Shown here: positions 24,680 through 34,118 of the stretch, piece by piece
Layout of the letters: every line of letters starts with the position of its first letter
Numbering within the stretch: position 1 is the stretch's first letter
Assembly (NCBI RefSeq): GCF_017498065.1
Contig: NZ_JAGDFX010000013.1
Location: 1-64,000 of the forward strand
From: Oceanisphaera pacifica
GTDB lineage: Bacteria; Pseudomonadota; Gammaproteobacteria; Enterobacterales; Aeromonadaceae
Direction of reading: 5' to 3'
Length of the DNA stretch: 64,000 nt
Position numbers and translations under genes: made by a program
Notes under the pieces: generated by a model
What the model was told of the DNA's origin: nothing
The model's input: the letters and a program-made list of their open reading frames with translations, nothing else
The model's database searches: none

Positions 24680-26419
24680 CTAAGGCACGCGTTGTGTACT
24701 AAGCAGACAGTGGCTATGAGGGAATTGTTTAGCCTGATGCTTCGCATTCGCTGCTAAAATAGCCACATCATGATGAGAGTGACAGCCGCGGTTATCAGGA
24801 GCGACTACGCCGATAGCGAGCCCCAATAAAGGAAAAAACTGCTGCTCACCATTACGGTTACAGGCCACCATTCCTTGGCTTTGCCTGTGCTCAATATGAT
24901 AGAAGTTCGCTATGCCGTCGGTAAACCGCGCCAGTATTAGCTCGCACAATTCACGCCAGTGACAGTGGCCATCAAACACGGCCACAAAGTCATCGCCGCC
25001 CACATGGCCAATAAATTGCTCGGCACCGGCCACCACTTCTTGAAACAGCTGGGCGACCCATTGGATGACTTTGTCTCCTTGGGCATAGCCATAAACATCG
25101 TTATAGGGTTTAAAGTGGTTAAGATCAAAATAAGCGACGTAAAAGTCGCGCTGTTGCTGTAGCGCATCGTCAATGGCTTTATAGATGGGTACGTTGCCGG
25201 GTAGCTGCGTGAGCGGGTTAGCATAGCGGGCATGCTGCAAACGTTGTTCGGTGATATTGCGCAGTAAGCCGCGCACCGAGGCGAGCCCGTAATAGTCGCT
25301 TTGGCGAGTGAGAATAAAATGAGATAAAGGCTCGGTTTCATCGTCGAGGGTAATCAAACCACTGGCAGCTTCTAACGACGTTTGCCAGTCCATTATTACT
25401 GGCGTATCCATGGCATGGCGAACACTTTTATTGGCATAGAGTGATCGGCCATAAGAGCCTGAAAATAACTCCATTACTTTTGCTCGTCGCAATATGCCAA
25501 TCGGTGTGTGCTGTGCTAATACGGGCAACGATTGCAGTCGCTCGTTGGCTAATAAAATATCAAACACCTGCTGTATGGTATCCTCGATATCGACCGTGAT
25601 CCCAGTGCGAGCTAGTGTAGCCACACTTTCCTGTTGTCGAATGGCGAGGGGGGATGGCGGTTGGGTATCCAGACGGGGTGCTTGCAGCAAAGGTGCGGCT
25701 TGGGGGCGGCCCAAGTAATAGCCTTGGCACAGATAAACGCCCATTTGTTGTAGCTGTTGCAGCTCGTCCTCGGTTTCAATGCCCTCGGCAATTACCTGAG
25801 ACTGCATGCCGCGTGCTAAGGTAATAATGCTTTGTACAAACTCGCGCTTAATCGGGTCTTGGTGTAAGTCTTGAATAAAGTAGCGATCGATTTTTACATA
25901 GTCGGGTTTGACTTCTGACCACAGCTTAAGGCCGGAATACCCCGTGCCTAAGTCGTCAATGGCAATTAAAAAGCCCAAGCTACGATAGTGGTCAACGGCA
26001 ATTTTTAGGCCGGCGGGATCTAAAATAGGGTATTGTTCTGATAGCTCAATAACGACTTTATTAGCAGGAATGCCCAGTGCTTGCGCCATACGTTGAGTAC
26101 AGCCCTTGGGGTGCTGCTTGTCGAGCAACAGGTTGGGGTTGACGTTAATAAATAACAGTCCTGTCATCTGTAATTGGCAATAGCTTTGCATGGCCTGTTG
26201 ACGACAGTGCAGATCCAACTCAGACAGTAAGCCCGTCTGTTTGGCTTCATTAAAAAGCGCCCCAGGAAATTCCAATGGGTGTGCCACAGGGCCTCTAATT
26301 AAGGATTCATGCCCCAATAAACGATGCTGGCGCGTATCGACTATGGGTTGAAATACTGGCTGTAAAGCGTGCTGCTCCAGTAGGGTGATAAGAGTGTTTT
26401 TAGGTAGCGAACAAGTCAT
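24680..26419 (-). CDS. EAL-CBS-GGDEF domain protein
   Basis: A 579-residue cytoplasmic protein, start taken at the first ATG (MTCSLPKNTL). Residues ~15-245 are an EAL c-di-GMP phosphodiesterase domain with the catalytic signature as HESLIRG, the metal-binding IDDLGTGYSGLKL and VIAEGIET. A CBS pair covers ~265-390. A GGDEF domain covers ~400-560 and has GGDDF where active cyclases have GG(D/E)EF, with no RxxD inhibitory site before it. EAL is probably active; the GGDEF half may be a regulatory GTP-binding domain. There is no membrane segment. It stands alone on the minus strand. Confidence 0.9.
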   Translation of the reverse strand: MTCSLPKNTLITLLEQHALQPVFQPIVDTRQHRLLGHESLIRGPVAHPLEFPGALFNEAKQTGLLSELDLHCRQQAMQSYCQLQMTGLLFINVNPNLLLDKQHPKGCTQRMAQALGIPANKVVIELSEQYPILDPAGLKIAVDHYRSLGFLIAIDDLGTGYSGLKLWSEVKPDYVKIDRYFIQDLHQDPIKREFVQSIITLARGMQSQVIAEGIETEDELQQLQQMGVYLCQGYYLGRPQAAPLLQAPRLDTQPPSPLAIRQQESVATLARTGITVDIEDTIQQVFDILLANERLQSLPVLAQHTPIGILRRAKVMELFSGSYGRSLYANKSVRHAMDTPVIMDWQTSLEAASGLITLDDETEPLSHFILTRQSDYYGLASVRGLLRNITEQRLQHARYANPLTQLPGNVPIYKAIDDALQQQRDFYVAYFDLNHFKPYNDVYGYAQGDKVIQWVAQLFQEVVAGAEQFIGHVGGDDFVAVFDGHCHWRELCELILARFTDGIANFYHIEHRQSQGMVACNRNGEQQFFPLLGLAIGVVAPDNRGCHSHHDVAILAANAKHQAKQFPHSHCLLSTQRVP

Positions 26420-26496
26420 GAGAACACCATGTAACAACGATGGTGCTCAGTGTATGACTGCTGTATGAAAAAAATATGACATTAAGCTATATTGTT

Positions 26497-27144
26497 TTAC
26501 CAGCTAAGCTGCTCCCAGCCCCGCTGTTGGGCAATTAAACGCAAGTGTGCGTCACCGTTCACTACGGCAGCTTGGTCAGCATACTGTAATAAAGGCAAAT
26601 CATTGAGTGAATCGCTATAAGCATAACTTAAAGAGGGGATAAGCCCTTGTTCATCTAGCCAGCTTTGCAGTCGAATAAGTTTACCCTCTTGGTAGCTGTA
26701 TACGCCGTGAGTTCGGCCATTATACACTCCATCACAACATTCAAGCATAATGCCAATGGCATGCTCAACCCCCAGCGCACGAGCGATGGGGTTAACTAGG
26801 TGTTCGCCGGTGGCAGATACTATCACCACGCAATGGCCTTGAGCTTGATGCCAATTTAGCCGTTTGCGTGCTTTGGAGTAGACGATAGGCAGTATGTCTT
26901 GCTGCAAAAACTCCTCTACTAGCGGGGCGAGATCTTGTGTCTGCCAACCATTCAGAGGGGCCAGAGTGAGCGCCATATAGGCGTTCATGTCCATCTGTCC
27001 CTGATAGTAGGCGTCCATCAGATTTTTTTCTTGTACCAGAATGTCAGCACTGGCCAGCTGACGGCGCACCATAAACGCCAGCCATAAACTGGCCGAGTCA
27101 CCGGCAATTAGGGTTTCATCTAGGTCAAAAATAGCCAGTTTCAT
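26497..27144 (-). CDS. HAD-IB family phosphatase
   Basis: A 215-residue HAD hydrolase. Motif I is FDLDETLIAGDS (nucleophile Asp and acid/base Asp), motif II is VIVSATGEHLV and motif IV is YAYSDSLNDLPLL. Subclass IB includes SerB and phosphorylcholine/phosphoethanolamine phosphatases. Its start overlaps the end of the ABC ATPase gene by one base, so it is the last gene of the six-gene operon. It probably dephosphorylates the compound brought in by the transporter; the substrate is inferred only. Confidence 0.87.
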   Translation of the reverse strand: MKLAIFDLDETLIAGDSASLWLAFMVRRQLASADILVQEKNLMDAYYQGQMDMNAYMALTLAPLNGWQTQDLAPLVEEFLQQDILPIVYSKARKRLNWHQAQGHCVVIVSATGEHLVNPIARALGVEHAIGIMLECCDGVYNGRTHGVYSYQEGKLIRLQSWLDEQGLIPSLSYAYSDSLNDLPLLQYADQAAVVNGDAHLRLIAQQRGWEQLSW

Positions 27145-28160
27145 CAGGCAACCTCTTTTAGTTCGGTGCAGTCAAAGAGCAGTTCCAGCGGGCTGCCCAC
27201 CGATAACAGTGTATCGGCACCTCTATTTAATCTATCTACGGTTAGCAGGCAACCCGCTGCCTCAATACGGTAGCGGATCACATTGCCCAGTAGTTGATGA
27301 GCAATAACCTTGGCCGGTATCGGTGCCGTCATAGTGGGGCCATAGTCTCGACCCCACTCACGAATATAAATGGACTCGGGACGCACGGCCAGTCTAGCGT
27401 TAATGTTTAGGCCTAGTAGTGTATAAGCTTGTGCGGGGGAGAGCAGATTATAATTGCCGATAAATCCAGCTACAAAGTCGGTAGCGGGGCGAGTATAGAC
27501 AACTTCTGCAGTATCAGCCTGTACTATCTGACCTTGATTCATTACAAATATTCTATCAGATAGAGTAAGCGCTTCTTCTTGATCATGAGTAACAAACACA
27601 GTCGTTAAATTAAGTTGTTGCTGTATTGTTCGTATTTGTTCACGCAAACGTTTACGGATAGGGGCATCAAGGGCGGATAGAGGTTCGTCGAGTAGCAGAA
27701 TTCGAGGTCGTACTACCAAGGCTCGTGCTAAAGCGACACGCTGGCGCTGACCACCGGAAAGCTTAGCGGGATGGTAATGGGTGCGAGCTTCTAAACCAAC
27801 TAACTCAAGAGCTTCATCTACGCGGCGAGCGATATCTTTTTTACTTACTCGTTTCATGTTCAACCCAAAGGCAACATTATCGGCCACCGTCAGATTAGGA
27901 AACAGCGCATAGCTTTGAAAAACCATGCCGATGCCGCGTTTTTGCGGCTTAAGCCAAGTAATGTCTTCGCCGGCAACCCGTATTTGTCCGCTGTCTGGGG
28001 TGGTTAATCCGGCAATACTGCGTAACAGTGTCGACTTGCCGCAACCTGATGGGCCGAGCAGGGTCACAAACTCTCCTTTACTGATATCAAAACGGATATC
28101 TGTAAATACGGGAGTGTCGGTGAATGATTTGGTTAGGTTGGTGACTTCTAGGTAGTGCAT
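27144..28160 (-). CDS. ABC transporter ATP-binding protein, PotA/PhnT-like
   Basis: A 338-residue ATPase. Walker A is LLGPSGCGKSTLL, the Q-loop FQSYALFPNLTV, the signature LSGGQRQRVALARAL, Walker B ILLLDEPLSALD and the switch HDQEEALTLSDRI. A C-terminal TOBE-type domain lies after ~residue 240. The class fits importers of polyamines, iron, sulfate or 2-aminoethylphosphonate. It is coupled by one-base overlaps to genes on both sides. Confidence 0.9.
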   Translation of the reverse strand: MHYLEVTNLTKSFTDTPVFTDIRFDISKGEFVTLLGPSGCGKSTLLRSIAGLTTPDSGQIRVAGEDITWLKPQKRGIGMVFQSYALFPNLTVADNVAFGLNMKRVSKKDIARRVDEALELVGLEARTHYHPAKLSGGQRQRVALARALVVRPRILLLDEPLSALDAPIRKRLREQIRTIQQQLNLTTVFVTHDQEEALTLSDRIFVMNQGQIVQADTAEVVYTRPATDFVAGFIGNYNLLSPAQAYTLLGLNINARLAVRPESIYIREWGRDYGPTMTAPIPAKVIAHQLLGNVIRYRIEAAGCLLTVDRLNRGADTLLSVGSPLELLFDCTELKEVA

Positions 28161-28951
28161 TAGCGGCTCCGAGTTTGTAGACGCAAGGCGAACCAGGTCG
28201 CGATGCCGATAAAGAGAAAATAAGACATCACCATGGCGCTGGTAAAGTGACCACTATTGGTGCGCTGACTATATAAATAGACTTGCAGGGTTTCAAAACG
28301 GGTGCCGACCAACATATTGGCAAATACGAACTCGCCGAATAAAAACGAGAAAGACAAGAACAGCGCCGCCAGCAGGCCATTACGGATGTTAGGTAATACC
28401 ACCCGCAAAAAAGCCATCACCGTACTGGCACCTAGCAGGTGTGCCGCATCAATCAAGTCCGACAAGGGAATGGCGTCCAGATTATTGGCCAGTGCGCGGT
28501 ACATAAAAGGTAGGCTGATGGTGAAATAGCAGAAAATTAAAATCCAAGGGCCGCCAATCAATGGTAAAGGGCCTCCCGCATACAATTGTAGCAGGCCGAC
28601 CGATGACACCACGGGCGGCACCGCAAAAGGCAATAAGATTAATAGATTCATCAGCCCTTTTAGACGCGGAAAATAATAGAACACCACAAACAAGGTCGGC
28701 AGTATCAATAGCAAACTCAGTAACAAGGCGGCCAAACACACCAGCAATGAACGAGCGAAAGCGGCCAAAAATCGGCTGTCGGTCCACAGCGTGATATACC
28801 AATCTAATGTAAAGCCATTGGGTAAAATATGCGCGCCCCATTGTGCAGATAAGGAGTACACCAAGGTGATGATGATGGGGGCAGCCAGTAGGCACAATAG
28901 CCCGTTGACGGTTAATCGAGCTAACAGCGGCGCTTTGGGTGACTTATTCAT
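28160..28951 (-). CDS. ABC transporter permease (second membrane subunit)
   Basis: A 263-residue, six-helix permease of the PotC/PhnV class, with the cytoplasmic EAA loop DAAHLLGASTVMAFLRVVLP. It begins by overlapping the end of the preceding permease gene by eight bases. It acts as a heterodimer with the 316-residue permease. Confidence 0.88.
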   Translation of the reverse strand: MNKSPKAPLLARLTVNGLLCLLAAPIIITLVYSLSAQWGAHILPNGFTLDWYITLWTDSRFLAAFARSLLVCLAALLLSLLLILPTLFVVFYYFPRLKGLMNLLILLPFAVPPVVSSVGLLQLYAGGPLPLIGGPWILIFCYFTISLPFMYRALANNLDAIPLSDLIDAAHLLGASTVMAFLRVVLPNIRNGLLAALFLSFSFLFGEFVFANMLVGTRFETLQVYLYSQRTNSGHFTSAMVMSYFLFIGIATWFALRLQTRSR

Positions 28952-29894
28952 AACGGCTCCGGCTAATAATCCACTGATTGATGGCAGTTACCATAAGCAG
29001 TATCGCCATCAACAATAATGACAGGGCGGCGGCCAGCTGCGGTTCAAGAAAAATATCACCGGCAACCAAGGCGGAAATCTGGATGGTGACTAAGTTATAA
29101 TTGCTGGTCATCAGCGCAAAGGTGCTGGCATAAGCGCCCAATGCATTGGCCAGCAATATAATAAAAGTGCCTAGTAAGGCCGGCGTTAGCACGGGTAATA
29201 CGACCCGTAGCCAATATTGCCAAGGGCGAGCGCCGAGCAGCGCCGCGGCGTCTCGCCAGTCTTCTTTGAGGCCGCCGAATGCGGGGTAGAGCAATAACAT
29301 GGCCAGTGGAATTTGAAAGTAGGTATAAAGCACAATAAGCCCACTGCGAGAATACAAATTAAAGCTATCGGCAATTCCGACTTCTTGCAGCAGTAAAGTT
29401 AAGGCCCCGTTCATGCCCAGTAACACGATAAAGGCAAACGCCAGCGGCACTCCCGAAAAGTTGCTGGCCATAGTGGTGAAGGCCACCACCATATCTTGTA
29501 ACTTACCCGGTACTTGGCGTAGTGCCGCACAGCCCGCTAGCGCGATCAGTAAACCGAACAGGCTGGACCACAGCGCCAAATCGATGCTGTTAGTAAATGA
29601 CTGTATATAAAAGGGTGAGTCAATAATTTCTTTAATATTGGCCAAACTCCAGTGACCTTCTGCCCGAAAGGCGTTGATCAGCACCCAGAACATAGGTGCT
29701 AACTGAAACAAGCCAAACAGCAATACAAAAGGCAGTAGCCACAATAAGGGGAGCCCGCGCCGCCACGCTGCGGGTTTGGCCACCACAGACGCGGCATTAT
29801 TAAGCTGCTGAGCGGATGCTCGTGTCTGGGGGAGACGGGGATCGGTTTGGGGAGTGGTATTTGGGTAGATATTGACGGCTAGAGACTCATTCAT
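28944..29894 (-). CDS. ABC transporter permease (first membrane subunit)
   Basis: A 316-residue permease of the PotB/PhnU class with a ~50-residue polar N-terminal extension, then six helices. The EAA loop is DAAALLGARPWQYWLRVVLP. It overlaps the phosphodiesterase gene by four bases and the next permease by eight, indicating one transcript. Confidence 0.88.
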   Translation of the reverse strand: MNESLAVNIYPNTTPQTDPRLPQTRASAQQLNNAASVVAKPAAWRRGLPLLWLLPFVLLFGLFQLAPMFWVLINAFRAEGHWSLANIKEIIDSPFYIQSFTNSIDLALWSSLFGLLIALAGCAALRQVPGKLQDMVVAFTTMASNFSGVPLAFAFIVLLGMNGALTLLLQEVGIADSFNLYSRSGLIVLYTYFQIPLAMLLLYPAFGGLKEDWRDAAALLGARPWQYWLRVVLPVLTPALLGTFIILLANALGAYASTFALMTSNYNLVTIQISALVAGDIFLEPQLAAALSLLLMAILLMVTAINQWIISRSRYE

Positions 29895-30694
29895 TTTAAT
29901 AACTCACTGCATAGAGGTTTGTCGTGAGGTACCCCAAGCAGGCTGGCGATAGTGCCACATAGCTCTATTTGTTTGGGGCGGGCATAACGGTCATGACTAA
30001 AGGCGGATCCTGCGACCAACAACGGTATGTCTCGCTCTTCAGGCAAGGTGCCACTATGGCTATGATCTTGGTTCATGCCGTGATCGCTGGTGATTAACAC
30101 TTGATAGTCCTCGGCTAACCAGTGCGGCATATAATTAGCCAATAGCAGGTCGAAACGCCGAGCACTGTTGCGGTACTGACGAGAATCTAAGCCGAACTTG
30201 TGGCCGGCATCATCGATATTCATGGGATGGATCAGCAAAAAATCCGGATTGAACCGGGTTCTGAGAACCTCTGCGTCTTGTAGCAGGTGACAGTCGGGGT
30301 AGTGATCTTGAGAATAAAATAAGCCGTACTGTATGAGTAATGTTAAGTCTTGAGTAAAGCGATCTCGTATTGGCTGGTAAGGGGCGCGGTTATACAGCTC
30401 GCTGACCCAATGATAGGCTGCTGCCGCCGTGGTGAGGTCAGCCGATCTCGCCAGTGAAAACACACTTTGCTGCGTGCTAAGGCGCGCCATGTCATTATTT
30501 AATATACCGCTGTCTACCGGCCGAGAGCCGGTAAGAATGCATTCATAAAGGGGGCGAGACACCGCTGGTAGCTCACATTGCATTTTATAGCTGGTGACTT
30601 GTTCCGCTTCGTTCAAGCCCTGTAAGTAGCCCATACACTGTTGGGCTACTTCATAGGCCAGTCCGTCTATTATGACTAATATGACCTTGCTCAT
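29891..30694 (-). CDS. Alkaline phosphatase/phosphodiesterase-superfamily hydrolase
   Basis: A 267-residue enzyme of the alkaline phosphatase superfamily (nucleotide pyrophosphatase type). It begins VILVIIDGLAYEV, has the metal-site MNIDDAGHKFGLDS and ends with ITSDHGMNQDHSHSG. There is no signal peptide, so it works in the cytoplasm on the imported compound. It is encoded between the binding-protein gene (6 bases away) and the permeases, unusual for a simple transporter operon, and points to a phosphate ester, phosphodiester or phosphonate substrate. Confidence 0.86.
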   Translation of the reverse strand: MSKVILVIIDGLAYEVAQQCMGYLQGLNEAEQVTSYKMQCELPAVSRPLYECILTGSRPVDSGILNNDMARLSTQQSVFSLARSADLTTAAAAYHWVSELYNRAPYQPIRDRFTQDLTLLIQYGLFYSQDHYPDCHLLQDAEVLRTRFNPDFLLIHPMNIDDAGHKFGLDSRQYRNSARRFDLLLANYMPHWLAEDYQVLITSDHGMNQDHSHSGTLPEERDIPLLVAGSAFSHDRYARPKQIELCGTIASLLGVPHDKPLCSELLK

Positions 30695-30700
30695 TATGCG

Positions 30701-31753
30701 TTATCTCTGTTGATGAATAAGTACGGCCGACTGCCACTGGCGAGATAAAGTACGGGTGCTTTTCTCCCAAGCTTTATGGTCGGAAATTGGGCGAGCGACC
30801 TCGTACATCGCTTGGGGTAGTAGTTGCGCTTGTACTTCTGCTGGCAGGGTGACATTATCGCGAATGGGGCGGGCATAACCGCGAGCCAAATTAATTTGTC
30901 CGGCATCACTTAAGATATATTCCCGAGCCAGCTTGGCGGCGTTTGGATTTTTAGCATATTTATTGATAATGGTGGCATAGCCTGAAATCAGCGAACCATC
31001 ATTTGGAATAACCACGGTAAAACGGTCGCGGTCAATTTGATCGCGATAACTAAGGGCGTTGAAGTCCCATAAGATGGCCATTTCCACTTCGCCTTTTTCT
31101 AAGTTAGCAATATTAGGGTCTATGGGAGACAGGCGGCCTTGCTTGGCAAGCTCGGAAAATAAATCTAGTGCTGGTTTGATATTGAACTCATCGCCGCCTT
31201 GCGCAAATGCGGCAGCTAATATGGCGCTGTTGGCTTGTGCGGCCACCCCTACATCACCAACGGTCACTTGGTAGTTGCCATCTAGCAGGTCTTGCCACGA
31301 GGTGGGAGCTTTGTGTATCAGTTCGTTATTAACGATAAAGGCGATAGTGCCGGTGTAACCCAACATCCAGTGGCCGTCTTCATCTTTGGCCCAATCGGGG
31401 ATCTGTTCCCAAGTGGTAGGTTTATAGGCTTGAGTGACGCCTTGGCGTACGGCGATGGGGCCAAAAGCGGCACCTACGTCGCCAATGTCTGCAGTGGCGT
31501 GCTCTTTTTCTGCGGCAAACTTAGCGATTTCTTGAGCCGAGCTCATGTCAGTGTCTTGATGCTCAAGACCGTAGTGCTCGTTTAAGTCCTGCCAAGTGTC
31601 TTTCCAGTTCGCCCAGCTATCTGGCATACCAACGCTGTAAATTTTGCCCTCGGCTCGGGCCTTTTGCTCTAATGTTGCGATATCGTTGGCAAGTACAGCA
31701 GAGCTGCTGAGACTTAGCGCCAGCAGACTGGATATTTTTAGTGTGCGCTTCAT
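30701..31753 (-). CDS. ABC transporter periplasmic binding protein
   Basis: A 350-residue binding protein with a clear signal peptide (KISSLLALSLSSSAVLA). It belongs to the iron/2-aminoethylphosphonate/thiamine class (fold type II): DIGDVGAAFGPIAVRQGVTQ, TIAFIVNNELIHKAPTSWQ and ILWDFNALSYRDQ. It is first in the operon. The ligand cannot be assigned from motifs, and the hydrolases downstream favour an organophosphorus compound. Confidence 0.88.
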   Translation of the reverse strand: MKRTLKISSLLALSLSSSAVLANDIATLEQKARAEGKIYSVGMPDSWANWKDTWQDLNEHYGLEHQDTDMSSAQEIAKFAAEKEHATADIGDVGAAFGPIAVRQGVTQAYKPTTWEQIPDWAKDEDGHWMLGYTGTIAFIVNNELIHKAPTSWQDLLDGNYQVTVGDVGVAAQANSAILAAAFAQGGDEFNIKPALDLFSELAKQGRLSPIDPNIANLEKGEVEMAILWDFNALSYRDQIDRDRFTVVIPNDGSLISGYATIINKYAKNPNAAKLAREYILSDAGQINLARGYARPIRDNVTLPAEVQAQLLPQAMYEVARPISDHKAWEKSTRTLSRQWQSAVLIHQQR

Positions 31754-31885
31754 CGATTTTAATCCTCAGGAGTAAGCTAAAGTTCGAAGCTGATACTAAG
31801 TGAGGTCGATGACAGTAGGGTTGTATTTTTATGGCAATTTAATGTCGAAAGCTAAATTGGCGCTTTGGCTGAGCTAATTGTTGCG

Positions 31886-32701
31886 TTATTTCTCTTCTAA
31901 TATATCTGTTAAAGATAAATGACTGCGAAACAGATTAGTGCTATTTCCTTCGCGGGTAACATAGATAAACCCATCTTGGCCTAGGGTAATGCCTTCAAAC
32001 TGACCGTTTTCGCTTAATTGTAATCGCTTACCCTGATGCTCAAGTACTCGGCCATTTTTTACAGGGTAAAGCCAAACCCAAGCTTTACGATGCCACCAGC
32101 TACGGCTATAACCAAGTAGCAGTAAAGTACTCGTCTGTTTATCAAATTCGGCGCCGGTTACAAGCATTTTAGGGTTGAGTTGCTGCCAAGCTTTTAATGG
32201 GCGAGTATTTGCAGTGGTAGGGACTTTGTATAGGGTGGTTTTTTGATCAAGCCAGCGCTTAGTCAATAACCATAATTCGTCGTCTACCCAAGTGAGCGCC
32301 TCGGCATCGAAGTTATGTTGATGCGGTGGTGGCTTAAAGTGGCTTTGTTCATTTTGATGTAGCGTCAATGGTAAAATACTAAGGTCGCGCCGCCTGCCGT
32401 GATTATTACCTATATCAGCCAAGTAGACGGTATTGCCGCGTACGGCAATGTCTTCCCAGTCATTATGATCCGCTGCAACTGGTCGTTGATCGATGATCTC
32501 GCCATCTATAGTGAGTATAAACAATGCTGCATGATGACCGCTGTCGTTATGACTGATAAAACCTTGCTGCCAGCTGATGAGACCAGAGGTTTCTGCTAAT
32601 TGTTTATTGAAACGCGACAATGGCTCTAGCGTTAACGACTGGCTGTATGCAGTCGTACAGCCGGTGAGTAATAATATTGAACACCATAAAATAATGCGCA
32701 T
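31886..32701 (-). CDS. Putative lipoprotein with beta-propeller-like fold
   Basis: A 271-residue protein with a lipoprotein signal (ILLLTGCTT, lipidated Cys at about 15). It contains repeated WEDIAVRGNTVYLADIGNN and FDAEALTWVDDELWLLTKRW-like blades, as in SdiA-regulated/esterase-like propeller proteins. No catalytic residues are certain. It is monocistronic, with a 132-base gap to the transporter operon. Confidence 0.72.
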   Translation of the reverse strand: MRIILWCSILLLTGCTTAYSQSLTLEPLSRFNKQLAETSGLISWQQGFISHNDSGHHAALFILTIDGEIIDQRPVAADHNDWEDIAVRGNTVYLADIGNNHGRRRDLSILPLTLHQNEQSHFKPPPHQHNFDAEALTWVDDELWLLTKRWLDQKTTLYKVPTTANTRPLKAWQQLNPKMLVTGAEFDKQTSTLLLLGYSRSWWHRKAWVWLYPVKNGRVLEHQGKRLQLSENGQFEGITLGQDGFIYVTREGNSTNLFRSHLSLTDILEEK

Positions 32702-32988
32702 GAAGGCAACCCAACCTAAGAAAAGCTATTGTTGTAATCTGTTTTATCTGAAGCTCAACATATTACCGTCATATTTTGTCAATCTCACCAATCGTCACTA
32801 GCATGTGGCGGCAAGAGTAGAATTATTAATATAAGGTTAAATGTGGGTGTTGAAGTAGGCCGTGCTGATTAAATGCTGAAGTTAGCTCATAGTTGCTATA
32901 TTTATTTAATTATCCAGCTCAATATTAGGCTGAAAGCTGTTAAGCTCTCGGCAAAATAACCATAGGTTGAACATAAGAGGAGGGCAGG
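32702..32988. other. Non-coding gap with divergent starts
   Basis: 287 bases between two divergent genes, AT-rich, with no hairpin or open frame of note. AGGAGGGCAG at 32979-32988 is the ribosome-binding site for the GTG start of the next gene. Confidence 0.4.
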
Positions 32989-33894
32989 GTGACCAAAGGT
33001 ATTACGTTATCGGTATTAGCGTCTGTGCTGTTTGCGTTCTTGTATTATTATGCAAGTTTAATGCAGCCACTGAATGGTGAAGTGGTCTTTGGCTGGCGCA
33101 TGCTGTTGACCATGCCCTGTGTTGCGCTTTTTCTACTTTATAGTGGCGATTGGAAGCTGGTTACCGACTTATTTGCCGAAGCTAAGGCGCGGCCTATCTT
33201 ATGGTTTGGTCTGCCGTTATCAGCGGCCTTGCTGGGCGTGCAACTGTGGATTTTTATGTGGGCGCCCATTAATGGTCGTGGGTTACCTGTGTCATTGGGC
33301 TATTTTATGATGCCCTTAGTGCTAGTGCTAATTGGCCGATTTTTTTACCAGGAAAGGCCCACGCGTTTACAGTGGGCTGCGGTTGCCTTTGCCGCCGTTG
33401 GGGTGGCAAACGAGGTGTGGCATGCCGGTGGAGTGTCGTGGGAAACCCTAGTGGTGGCCCTTGGTTATCCGGCTTATTTTGTGTGGCGCCGTCAACTAAA
33501 GTGTGATCATTTAGGGGGCTTGTGGTGCGATATGCTGTTAATGATCCCAGTGGCCGCTTGGTTTGTGTTATCAGTAGATATCCCGTTTGCCGCCTTTGGG
33601 GAAAGACCTATCCTCTTGTTATTGGTGTTAGGGCTTGGCATGGTCAGTGCTTTGGCCTTGGTGTGTTATATTTTAGCCAGTCGTCAGCTGCCCTTTAGTT
33701 TATTTGGCTTATTAAGCTATGTGGAGCCGGTATTGCTGGTGGTGGTGTCTTTGGTGTTAGGCGAAACCATTAAAGCGGCAGAGTGGCCCACGTATATCGC
33801 CATTTGGCTGGCGGTGGGCTTATTAGTGCTAGAAGGGGTGAAACAACTACTCACCTTTAAACGCTACCCCTTTGACGGTAACCCTCCTAGCTAG
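32989..33894 (+). CDS. rarD: EamA/RarD-type transporter
   Basis: A 301-residue protein with ten predicted helices, started at GTG 32989 behind AGGAGGG. The N-terminal GITLSVLASVLFAFLYYYAS and PLNGEVVFGWRMLLTMP match the RarD branch of the drug/metabolite transporter superfamily, with WIFMWAPINGRGLPVSLGYFM-type TM4. Length fits RarD (about 296). The exported compound is unknown. Confidence 0.82.
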   Translation: MTKGITLSVLASVLFAFLYYYASLMQPLNGEVVFGWRMLLTMPCVALFLLYSGDWKLVTDLFAEAKARPILWFGLPLSAALLGVQLWIFMWAPINGRGLPVSLGYFMMPLVLVLIGRFFYQERPTRLQWAAVAFAAVGVANEVWHAGGVSWETLVVALGYPAYFVWRRQLKCDHLGGLWCDMLLMIPVAAWFVLSVDIPFAAFGERPILLLLVLGLGMVSALALVCYILASRQLPFSLFGLLSYVEPVLLVVVSLVLGETIKAAEWPTYIAIWLAVGLLVLEGVKQLLTFKRYPFDGNPPS

Positions 33895-34037
33895 CGCCAA
33901 GGTAGTTAGATATCCAATGAGTTACAATCTTTTTGTTGGGGCGAGCTTGTTTGCACAACAACCATGGCACGGCTTAAAATTTAACGCAAAGTCTAGACGT
34001 CCAACAGAGTATTTACGAAAAGCCGGAGCTATCCTTT

Positions 34038-34074
34038 CGTCATTGCGAGGAGTGTAACGACGCGGCAATCCAGC
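34038..34074 (+). repeat. CGTCATTGCGAGG...GCAATCCAG dispersed palindromic repeat
   Basis: CGTCATTGCGAGGAGTGTAA continues into CGACGCGGCAATCCAGC. This interrupted palindrome (ATTGC...GCAAT) is of a type seen scattered in many bacterial genomes. It sits between the 3' end of the RarD-like gene and a convergent transporter gene. Confidence 0.55.
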
Positions 34075-34084
34075 TTTTTGTTTT

Positions 34085-34117
34085 CTGACAGCTTACCGCC
34101 TAAAGCTTACAGCTGTC
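34085..34117. repeat. Dispersed repeat copy (core GCTTAAAGCTTACAGCT)
   Basis: CTGACAGCTTACCGCCTAAA then GCTTACAGCTGTC. Further copies lie near 294-311, 35031-35048, 35109-35139, 37824-37850, 38182-38216, 44576-44598 and 55082-55128, all intergenic. Confidence 0.6.
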
Positions 34118-34118
34118 T

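Noticed and set aside
24937-25341. A 134-residue minus-strand open frame
   Set aside because: Same strand but different frame inside the EAL-CBS-GGDEF gene; the other frame carries all recognised motifs.
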